A DNA stretch of 12,157 nucleotides from an uncultured Prevotellaceae bacterium (GTDB taxonomy: Bacteria > Bacteroidota > Bacteroidia > Bacteroidales > Bacteroidaceae), in assembly GCA_945787625.1 (NCBI GenBank), contig CALZJL010000017.1, forward strand, positions 1 to 12,157, written 5' to 3'. The translations under genes and the position numbers were made by a program. The notes beneath the pieces are model-generated. The model saw nothing but the letters and a program-made list of their open reading frames with translations. It was not told the origin of the DNA and made no database searches. This document shows, one piece after another, positions 6,929-12,157 of the stretch. The number at the start of each line of letters is the position of its first letter. Within the stretch, counting starts at the first letter, position 1.

Positions 6929-8388
6929 TTCTTGGTTACAGGGTCGCAAGTCAGGCTTATGCCGAGTTTTTTGAATATCTTTTGGTCCACCTCGCTGAGC
7001 ATCACTGTAGAGTGAGCCTGAAGCCCCTTGAGCTCAGGCAGCATGGCCAGTGCACGGCGGCATTTGGGGTCGCTCTGCGAAAGCACAGAGAGAGCCACGA
7101 GCACCTCGTCAGTGTGCAGACGTGGATTCTTGCCGCCGAGATAGCTGACCTTGGTGTTCTGTATTGGCTCGATGAAGTCCTGCGGTATCAGCTTGATGTC
7201 GTGGTTGATGCCAGCGAGGTGCTTCATGACGTTGAGGAGCAAGCTGGCACAGGTGCCCAACAGAGGGCTTGAGCCAGCAGTAATCATAGTACCGTCGCCA
7301 AGTTCTATGGCCGAGCACTCACAACCTTGCTCAGCCTGACGAGTCTTGGCAGCAATCGTTGTGGCGCGATAGTCAGTAGTGATATGAGCCTGTTTCAGCA
7401 GCAGACGAATCTTGTTGACCTCAGCGTCGTTCATCGCACCCTTTGCCATTTTGTTGAGAGCAGTGTAGTAGCGACGTATGATCTCCTGCTTGCCAGCCTC
7501 GTCACAGACAGCATCGTCCGAGATGCAGAACCCCACCATATTGACTCCCATATCCGTAGGGCTCTTGTAGGGGCATTTGCCGTAGATACCATCGAATATG
7601 GCTGTGAGCACAGGGAAAATCTCCACATCGCGGTTATAGTTGATGGCAACCTTGTTGTACGCCTCCATGTGGAAAGGATCAATCTCGTTGACATCGTTGA
7701 GGTCTGCCGTAGCAGCCTCGTAAGCGATGTTGACAGGATGCTTGAGCGGAAGATTCCATACAGGGAAGGTCTCAAACTTGGCATAACCGGCCTTGACACC
7801 ATGCTTGTGCTCGTTGTACAGCTGTGAGAGGCAGACCGCCATCTTGCCTGACCCCGGACCAGGTGCAGTCACGATGACCAGCGGACGCTCCGTCTGTACG
7901 TAATCGTCCTTGCCAAAACCCTCATCGCTGTCGATGAGGTCGACATTGTTGGGATATCCCTCGATGGTATAGTGGTAGTACGCCTTGATGCCGAGCGACT
8001 CCAGACGCTTGCGGTATGCATCGGCACTGCTCTGACCGTTATAGTGTGTGATGACCACACTGCCTACCATAAAGCCGCGGTTCATAAACTCGCTGCGCAG
8101 GCGTAGCACATCTTCGTCATACGTGATACCGAGATCCTGACGTATCTTGTTGCGCTCTATGTCTACAGCACTGATTACTATCACAATCTCAGCCTGCGAC
8201 GAGAGCTGCTGCAACATATGCAACTTCGAGTCAGGCTGGAAGCCAGGCAACACACGGCTGGCGTGGTGGTCATCGAAGAGTTTGCCACCGAGTTCGAGAT
8301 AAAGTTTGCCCTGAAATTGAGCTATACGCTCCTTGATATGTTCGCTCTGTATGCGAATGTATTTGTCGTTGTCGAAACCGTACTTCAT
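6925..8388 (-). CDS. DUF1846 (UPF0371) family protein
   Basis: This is a 487-residue soluble protein of a family with known fold but, to my knowledge, no settled function. Recognisable blocks are MKYGFDNDKYIRIQSEHI at the N-terminus, KLYLELGGKLFDDHHASRVL (28-47), and the P-loop-like APGPGSGKMA (175-184). Further blocks are YAKFETFPVWNLPLKHPVN (202-220) and TTDYRATTIAAK in the second half. Length is typical. It has its own -7 box and is the first gene of the apparent operon DUF1846-DUF4250-CobW-small membrane protein. The glycine-rich APGPGSGK suggests nucleotide or phosphate binding; this is inference. Confidence 0.9.
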   Translation of the reverse strand: MKYGFDNDKYIRIQSEHIKERIAQFQGKLYLELGGKLFDDHHASRVLPGFQPDSKLHMLQQLSSQAEIVIVISAVDIERNKIRQDLGITYDEDVLRLRSEFMNRGFMVGSVVITHYNGQSSADAYRKRLESLGIKAYYHYTIEGYPNNVDLIDSDEGFGKDDYVQTERPLVIVTAPGPGSGKMAVCLSQLYNEHKHGVKAGYAKFETFPVWNLPLKHPVNIAYEAATADLNDVNEIDPFHMEAYNKVAINYNRDVEIFPVLTAIFDGIYGKCPYKSPTDMGVNMVGFCISDDAVCDEAGKQEIIRRYYTALNKMAKGAMNDAEVNKIRLLLKQAHITTDYRATTIAAKTRQAEQGCECSAIELGDGTMITAGSSPLLGTCASLLLNVMKHLAGINHDIKLIPQDFIEPIQNTKVSYLGGKNPRLHTDEVLVALSVLSQSDPKCRRALAMLPELKGLQAHSTVMLSEVDQKIFKKLGISLTCDPVTKK

Positions 8389-8432
8389 ACTATCTTGCCT
8401 TTACCTTAAAGAAAACTATAAATTACGGTGTG

Positions 8433-8440
8433 CAAAGATA
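8433..8440 (-). promoter_or_regulatory. Promoter -7 box of the DUF1846 operon
   Basis: TATCTTTG on the minus strand matches TAnnTTTG and lies 44 bases upstream of the ATG at 8388. No TTTG is present 19-21 bases further up. An A-rich run precedes it, as is common for promoters in this phylum. Confidence 0.65.
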
Positions 8441-8499
8441 CGATTTTTTTGTGAAATATCGTAGTCAGCCCCCCAATTTTTTAGCAGACATGAGCATGA

Positions 8500-9702
8500 T
8501 TACCAACTGACTTCGATGCTCCTGTCAAAGCGTCGAAGAGGGTCGTGCCACAAACTCCATGCCCGTTTGGCACAATCTTCACACGCCCTGACCCTACTGT
8601 GAAACACCCTCTTACCATTGATGCGCAGGGTGACAGGAGCCTCAGTGTCTATAAGCTGGTCAGACAGGTATATGCGTAGCCGACCATGCTCGGCAGGAGA
8701 TAGGCTCTTGTCGAAGAGCATCTCTATACCCCAGCGAGGGTCGCGCCATGCAGTAGTGTAGCGCACAGTGTTGACGTTGAGATCAATCCTATTCTTGCGC
8801 CCGATGCTAAACTCATAGAGGGTACGGTCCTCACCCGACGACTCCTCAATGACCTCAATATTGTAGAAAGCGTTGCGCTTGATACCATCCATCTCCATGT
8901 TCTCCCAGACAAAGTGGTGAGGCTGTGCTTCGCGTGTGTGAGTCATGAGCCACGGAGTTGTAGGAGAGTAGTCGATGCCATGACCGCGTCCAGGCTGTAT
9001 CACCACACGATGGGGGTATTCGTCGGGATAGATACGCTGCATACTGTCGAGACGGGCAGAAGTCTCCCGCGTCAGCATATTGCGACCAAACATATTGTCC
9101 AGCTCGCCAGTCTGAAACGAGAACGCCGTATGCCCAAGATTTTCTACCGGTGCATTCTTCAGAGGCTCACCGCCAGCCATAGGGCCGGCACCAGCCAGAT
9201 AGTCAGCGAGAAACGAAGCCAGACGCTGGCTGCCATATCCGCCCTCACTGATGCCGATGATGTATATGCGTCTGGGGTCTACCTCGTCCATCGACAGGAG
9301 CTGGTTGAGCAACCTGCTCCACACCCACTGCTTGCCCCTCTGCCACCAGCGATACCAACCGCCCTCATTCGGTATCTGCGGTATGACATACATCGAGGGA
9401 GCATCGTCGAAGCTCAGCGCAAGCCTTAGACCTGCAGCCCATTCTGCCTGACGCGGTCCTGAGCCATGCAGATAGATGATGACAGGATAACCCCCTTCGG
9501 GCTTCTCACCCTTTACTCCGAGATAGAAATTCATCGTGGCATCAGGCTCAAGTTCTGCCGGAATCTCTACGCTACACGAATGCGCCTTGCTGAGCGAATC
9601 GAGCATCAAGCTGTGCGGCAGCAAGTCGCACTGAGCCGTTGCCACTGTCGTGAGAGATAGTGACACCAACACGCAAGCCAGTATTCTCTCCAACTTAATC
9701 AC
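8500..9702 (-). CDS. Secreted alpha/beta-hydrolase (esterase/PHB-depolymerase-like)
   Basis: The 400-residue product has a signal peptide (1-23, cleavage likely ATA before Q24). It has an alpha/beta-hydrolase core with oxyanion HG at 79-80 in YLHGSGP and the nucleophile elbow G150-I-S152-E-G154. The likely acid is D202 (GELDN) and the likely histidine H241 (GRGHG). Residues about 270-400 look all-beta and resemble the C-terminal segment of some dienelactone-hydrolase-like secreted proteins (LIDTEAPVTLRINGKRVF). The substrate is unknown; a carbohydrate or phenolic ester is plausible. There is no T9SS C-terminal domain, so it is probably periplasmic. The start is GTG inside the last codons of the upstream metallopeptidase (8-base overlap), implying coupled translation. 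No in-frame ATG upstream of the signal peptide competes. Confidence 0.8.
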   Translation of the reverse strand: MIKLERILACVLVSLSLTTVATAQCDLLPHSLMLDSLSKAHSCSVEIPAELEPDATMNFYLGVKGEKPEGGYPVIIYLHGSGPRQAEWAAGLRLALSFDDAPSMYVIPQIPNEGGWYRWWQRGKQWVWSRLLNQLLSMDEVDPRRIYIIGISEGGYGSQRLASFLADYLAGAGPMAGGEPLKNAPVENLGHTAFSFQTGELDNMFGRNMLTRETSARLDSMQRIYPDEYPHRVVIQPGRGHGIDYSPTTPWLMTHTREAQPHHFVWENMEMDGIKRNAFYNIEVIEESSGEDRTLYEFSIGRKNRIDLNVNTVRYTTAWRDPRWGIEMLFDKSLSPAEHGRLRIYLSDQLIDTEAPVTLRINGKRVFHSRVRACEDCAKRAWSLWHDPLRRFDRSIEVSW

Positions 9703-10372
9703 GGCTTCTTCCCAGGAATATCAGTACGTAGTACACGAGCGTAGCCAGCGAGCCGAGAGCCGCAGCAACGTAAGTGTATGCAGCCGCACGCAGAGCATCG
9801 CAGACCATAGGGTGAGTCTCATAGGTGGTGATACCAGCGTTCTGCAGCCATTTGGCAGCTCGCATACTGGCGTTGATTTCTACGGGCAAGGTAATGAAGC
9901 TAAACAAGGTAGTCATGGCAAAGAGGACAATGCCTCCGAGCATAATCCCGGGAAACGTCTGTATCGTGAAGATGCCCAAGAGCAACACCCACTGCATCCA
10001 GCTTGATGCAAACGACACTACGGGGACGAGACTCGAACGCATCTTCAGCGGAGCGTATGCCTTAGCGTGCTGAACGGCGTGCCCACACTCATGAGCAGCA
10101 ACGGCAGCAGCAGCCACACTGCAATCGTTATATACATCCTCGCTGAGGTTGACAGTCTTGTCCGTAGGGTTGTAGTGATCAGTGAGACGGCCAGAGGTCG
10201 ATATGACACGTACGTCATATATGCCATTGTCTCTAAGCATCTGCTCGGCCACGTCACGCCCCGTCATGTGACCAGGCATGGAGATGCGACCATACTTTTC
10301 AAACTTGTGCTTCAGATTCCACTGAACCAGAAAACTCATGAGTGCAATAGCACCAAACAATATCCAATACAT
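9695..10372 (-). CDS. Membrane zinc metallopeptidase (YugP-like, Zn_peptidase_2)
   Basis: The 225-residue product has an N-terminal membrane segment (1-16). The HExxH zinc motif is HECGH at 94-98, with E95 catalytic. Two to three hydrophobic segments follow, at about 113-137, 139-161 and 199-220. LPVEINASMRA at 162-172 is the family block expected to supply the third zinc ligand (E165). Length fits the family (about 225-230). It is an integral membrane protease of unknown substrate. It has its own -7 box, is divergent from the thioesterase gene, and is followed by the overlapping hydrolase gene. Confidence 0.9.
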   Translation of the reverse strand: MYWILFGAIALMSFLVQWNLKHKFEKYGRISMPGHMTGRDVAEQMLRDNGIYDVRVISTSGRLTDHYNPTDKTVNLSEDVYNDCSVAAAAVAAHECGHAVQHAKAYAPLKMRSSLVPVVSFASSWMQWVLLLGIFTIQTFPGIMLGGIVLFAMTTLFSFITLPVEINASMRAAKWLQNAGITTYETHPMVCDALRAAAYTYVAAALGSLATLVYYVLIFLGRSRD

Positions 10373-10406
10373 AGTTATTTCGTTTTAAGTCGTTATTAAC
10401 TGAATG

Positions 10407-10414
10407 CAAAGATA
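10407..10414 (-). promoter_or_regulatory. Promoter -7 box of the metallopeptidase gene
   Basis: TATCTTTG on the minus strand lies 34 bases before the ATG at 10372 and matches TAnnTTTG. No TTTG sits at standard spacing; one occurs only 12 bases upstream. It shares the 10373-10507 intergenic region with the divergent thioesterase promoter. Confidence 0.65.
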
Positions 10415-10457
10415 CAATTTTTGTGCCAAACGTAGTCTCAGTTTACAGATAATTGCG

Positions 10458-10465
10458 TAATTTTG
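10458..10465 (+). promoter_or_regulatory. Promoter -7 box of the thioesterase gene
   Basis: TAATTTTG matches TAnnTTTG and lies 42 bases before the ATG at 10508. The -33 half is not evident. It is 43 bases from the oppositely oriented metallopeptidase box, so the two promoters are divergent with their upstream regions overlapping. Confidence 0.55.
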
Positions 10466-10507
10466 CACAGTATTAACCAGAATTGCAAGAATTAAACATT
10501 TATTATC

Positions 10508-10915
10508 ATGTCAGATTTTGAACTCCGTATGAAAGTGCGCGACTATGAGTGCGACCTGCAAGGCATTGTCAACAACGCCAACTACCAGCATTATCTCGAA
10601 CACGCGCGTCACGAATACCTACTCTCCAAGGGCATAAGCTTCGCAGAGCTACACAGTCGTGGCATCGATGCAGTCGTGGCACGCATACGTATGGACTTCA
10701 AGGTACCCCTACGCAGCGGCGACGAGTTCGTGTGCAGCCTCAGTGTCAAGAAGGAAGACGTGAGATATGTCTTCATGCAGAATATCTATCGCGCTTCCGA
10801 CCGCAAACTATGCCTGCGTGCCAAGGTCGAGTCCGTCTGCGTAGAGCATGGCGAACTGATGATGGGCTCACCCGAGATGGACAGGCTGCTGTTTGGTATC
10901 CAGTCCCAGAAGTAA
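10508..10915 (+). CDS. Acyl-CoA thioesterase, hotdog fold (YbgC/4HBT family)
   Basis: This is a cytoplasmic hydrolase of acyl-CoA thioesters. The 135-residue product carries the 4HBT signature near its N-terminus: V10-R-D-Y-E-C-D16, then G19-I-V-N-N-A-N-Y26 and YLEHAR (29-34). D16 is the likely catalytic carboxylate. The rest alternates strands as expected (ARIRMDFKVPLRSGDE at about 58-73). Length is typical. The gene is a single unit. The substrate (short acyl-CoA or acyl-ACP) cannot be told from sequence. Confidence 0.9.
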   Translation: MSDFELRMKVRDYECDLQGIVNNANYQHYLEHARHEYLLSKGISFAELHSRGIDAVVARIRMDFKVPLRSGDEFVCSLSVKKEDVRYVFMQNIYRASDRKLCLRAKVESVCVEHGELMMGSPEMDRLLFGIQSQK

Positions 10916-10916
10916 A

Positions 10917-11004
10917 TCAAACGCTTCCCCAACGGAATTGCGACACATAGCGAATCTGGTAGTCGTGTATGATGTTGGCCCACTTTGTGCGCTGTCTGAA
11001 CTTT
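10917..11004 (-). pseudogene. Possible 3' remnant of a broken gene
   Basis: Read on the minus strand, the frame ending at TGA 10919-10917 gives a protein-like sequence: KFRQRTKWANII, then HDYQIRYVSQFRWGSV. Its codons are ordinary for this genome. Upstream the frame continues only through the octamer repeat to a TAG near 11053, with no ATG, so it lacks a start. It may be the tail of a gene cut off at the repeat. I do not recognise the family, and a chance open frame of this length cannot be excluded. Confidence 0.3.
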
Positions 11005-11010
11005 AGTTTG

Positions 11011-11042
11011 AGGTTTTGAGGTTTCAAGGTTTTAAGGTTATT
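11011..11042. repeat. Second tandem octamer tract AGGTTNNN
   Basis: Four units, AGGTTTTG, AGGTTTCA, AGGTTTTA and AGGTTATT, start at 11011, 11019, 11027 and 11035. They follow the same AGGTTNNN, 8-bp pattern as the tract before porV at 41-99. It sits exactly at the upstream edge of the possible broken minus-strand frame. Confidence 0.8.
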
Positions 11043-11099
11043 TTTCAATGTCTAAAGCTCCGTCTCTATTGGCTCGCTTCCCAAAGGCTTCCCGAACAC

Positions 11100-11121
11100 G
11101 ATCTAACGATGATCTAACGAT
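11100..11121. repeat. Perfect 11-bp tandem duplication
   Basis: GATCTAACGAT occurs twice back to back (11100-11110 and 11111-11121). The flanking CCGAACACG appears just before (11092-11100) and again at 11142-11150. Confidence 0.85.
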
Positions 11122-11182
11122 GTGTATACGGAGGCGCCTTTCCGAACACGGTGTAAAGATATAACATCTTGTGGGGGCGATT

Positions 11183-11222
11183 GTAGACATTAGTCGACAT
11201 AAGTAGATTTGAGTGGACATAA
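11183..11222. repeat. Period-10 tandem repeat GTNGACATWA
   Basis: Four 10-bp units: GTAGACATTA, GTCGACATAA, GTAGATTTGA and GTGGACATAA. The period is close to one DNA turn, so the repeated face could be a protein-binding array. The tract ends 12 bases before the first promoter module. Confidence 0.75.
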
Positions 11223-11234
11223 AGGGTCAAAAAG

Positions 11235-11266
11235 TTTGCTATTTCGCTCGCTTAATCGTATCTCTG
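11235..11266 (+). promoter_or_regulatory. Degenerate promoter module (upstream copy)
   Basis: TTTG (11235-11238), 20 bases, then TATCTCTG (11259-11266), a -7 box with one T-to-C change. It matches the 11320-11351 module at 28 of 32 positions. The C in the -7 box probably weakens it. An imperfect inverted repeat (11258-11269 with 11273-11284, 10 of 12 pairs) starts inside the box. Confidence 0.5.
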
Positions 11267-11293
11267 ACCTACGGTCTAAGATACTCACGCTCG

Positions 11294-11330
11294 GGAAAAA
11301 CAAATTAAAGCAAGCTTTATTTGTTTTTCC
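11294..11330. repeat. Long inverted repeat overlapping the -33 element
   Basis: GGAAAAACAAA followed by TTAAAGC (left arm, 11294-11311) pairs with GCTTTA followed by TTTGTTTTTCC (11314-11330), with a single bulged T. No T-tract follows the stem, so it is not a normal terminator. The right arm contains the TTTG (11320-11323) that forms the -33 element of the next promoter. Confidence 0.7.
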
Positions 11331-11351
11331 GCTCGCTTAATCGTATCTTTG
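11320..11351 (+). promoter_or_regulatory. Consensus promoter of the AAA-ATPase_like gene
   Basis: TTTG (11320-11323), exactly 20 bases, then TATCTTTG (11344-11351), a full match to the Bacteroidetes promoter consensus. The ATG at 11371 is 19 bases downstream, so the leader is very short. Confidence 0.8.
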
Positions 11352-11370
11352 TAAGCAAAACTATAAGGAA

Positions 11371-12157
11371 ATGACTGAAAAGACCCTCAAGAACCTACCT
11401 GTAGGCATTCAAACGTTTGAGAAGATAGTAGAGCAGGATCGTCTTTATGTCGACAAGACAGAGTATATTCTGAAGATGCTCAAGCTCAGCAACTACATTT
11501 TCCTAAGCCGTCCGCGACGTTTTGGCAAATCTCTGCTTGTCTCTACACTTCAGGCATACTTTGAGGGTAGGAAAGACTTGTTTAAGGGACTTTATATTTA
11601 CAATGCAGAGAAGGACTGGGAGCAATACCCCGTGCTGAAATTCAGTATGGCCTCTGCCAAACACATTGATGCTGCCCAGCTCAGGAGGTTCTTGGGCAAT
11701 ATGCTCGAACGCGAAGAACTCAAATGGGGGATTACATCACCCAAACAAGACGCCAATGACCGTCTTCACGACCTTATCTTGGAGGCTAACAGACAAACTG
11801 GCAAACAGGTTGTTGTACTGATAGATGAATATGATGCTCCTCTCTTGGATGTCTCACATCAAGACTCTTTGCTGCACGAAATGCGACAAATTATGCGCAA
11901 CTTCTACTCCCCACTGAAAGATTGCGATTCTTATCTCCGTTTCGTCTTCATCACTGGCATAACCAAGTTCTCACAACTGAGCATCTTCAGCGAGCTCAAC
12001 AACCTCAAGAACATCTCTATGACCCCCGAGTTCGCAGCCGTCTGCGGAATCACCGAGGAGGAGATGCTCACCCAGATGTCAGACTATATCGACAAATTCG
12101 CACAAGACAACGAGCAGACACGCGACGAAGCCATCGCCGACCTCAAACGTCAATACG
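11371..12157 (+). CDS. AAA-ATPase_like protein, 3' end beyond the window
   Basis: The 262 complete codons present encode the N-terminal part of an AAA-ATPase_like protein (PF09820). Members usually carry a PD-(D/E)XK nuclease-like domain at the C-terminus, which would lie outside the window. Visible are LPVGIQTFEKIV (9-20), LYVDKTEYI (25-33), and a P-loop-like SRPRRFGKSLL at 46-56. The Walker B-like VVVLIDEYDAPLL lies at 147-159, and GITKFSQLSIFSELNNL at 196-212. The family is multi-copy in Bacteroidales and of unknown role; a link to mobile or defence functions is often guessed but unproven. It has its own strong promoter. No frameshift is seen in this part. Confidence 0.9.
   Translation, partial: MTEKTLKNLPVGIQTFEKIVEQDRLYVDKTEYILKMLKLSNYIFLSRPRRFGKSLLVSTLQAYFEGRKDLFKGLYIYNAEKDWEQYPVLKFSMASAKHIDAAQLRRFLGNMLEREELKWGITSPKQDANDRLHDLILEANRQTGKQVVVLIDEYDAPLLDVSHQDSLLHEMRQIMRNFYSPLKDCDSYLRFVFITGITKFSQLSIFSELNNLKNISMTPEFAAVCGITEEEMLTQMSDYIDKFAQDNEQTRDEAIADLKRQY

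Larger units (their letters stand above)
10916..11370. other. 455-bp repeat-rich intergenic region
   Basis: No convincing intact gene lies here. In order it holds a possible broken minus-strand frame (10917-11004) and an octamer tract (11011-11042). Then come an 11-bp perfect tandem duplication (11100-11121) and two copies of CCGAACACG (11092 and 11142). Last are a period-10 tract (11183-11222) and two 32-bp promoter modules flanking two inverted repeats (11235-11351). A 60-codon minus-strand reading at 11038-11220 overlaps several of these repeats and looks non-coding. Confidence 0.7.

Noticed and set aside
11038..11220. 60-codon minus-strand frame in the intergenic region
   Set aside because: It runs through the 11-bp duplication and the decamer repeat, has no recognisable motif, and no promoter box points to it.
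11294..11330. Long hairpin considered as a terminator
   Set aside because: There is no T-tract after the stem on either strand, and it overlaps the -33 element of a consensus promoter.
11183..11351. Repeat cluster considered as a CRISPR array or recombination site
   Set aside because: The units are 8-11 bp and contiguous, without 25-40 bp repeats separated by unique spacers, and no cas gene or recombinase is nearby.

Overview
The window looks like a chromosomal segment of a Bacteroidales bacterium, most likely from the Prevotella side of the order. It contains a PorV gene of the type IX secretion system (T9SS), a Bacteroidetes-type HU protein, an HD-fused CCA-adding enzyme, DUF1846 and DUF4250 genes, and an AAA-ATPase_like gene. 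Bacteroidetes -7 promoter boxes (TAnnTTTG) recur upstream of genes, and Shine-Dalgarno sites are almost absent. The genus is an inference.

Left part, plus strand (1-4719): an octamer-repeat tract (41-99), then porV, a small lipoprotein overlapping or abutting porV, and a CCA tRNA nucleotidyltransferase. A separate -7 box precedes a PurF-like amidophosphoribosyltransferase. That protein keeps the PRPP loop and the four iron-sulfur cysteines but has lost the glutaminase nucleophile and the other residues of the glutamine site.

Middle, minus strand (4746-8440): an apparent four-gene operon reads leftward: DUF1846 protein, DUF4250 protein (start overlapping the DUF1846 stop), CobW-family GTPase with a 27-histidine segment, and a 51-residue membrane protein. 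An HU gene follows on the same strand with its own near-consensus promoter and a strong intrinsic terminator. The terminator lies between the convergent HU and PurF-like genes.

Right part: a minus-strand pair of a membrane zinc metallopeptidase and a secreted alpha/beta-hydrolase overlaps by 8 bases at a GTG start. Divergent from it is a hotdog-fold acyl-CoA thioesterase. A 455-bp non-coding stretch (10916-11370) follows. It holds a possible broken reading frame, a second octamer-repeat tract, an 11-bp duplication, a period-10 repeat, and two copies of a 32-bp promoter module, the first decayed. The second copy drives an AAA-ATPase_like gene that runs off the right edge.

No CRISPR array, tRNA, rRNA or complete insertion sequence was seen. 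Most genes belong to known families. The best candidates for something under-described are the glutaminase-dead PurF paralogue, the repeat- and promoter-duplicated region before the AAA-ATPase_like gene, and the metal-GTPase operon with its small membrane protein.
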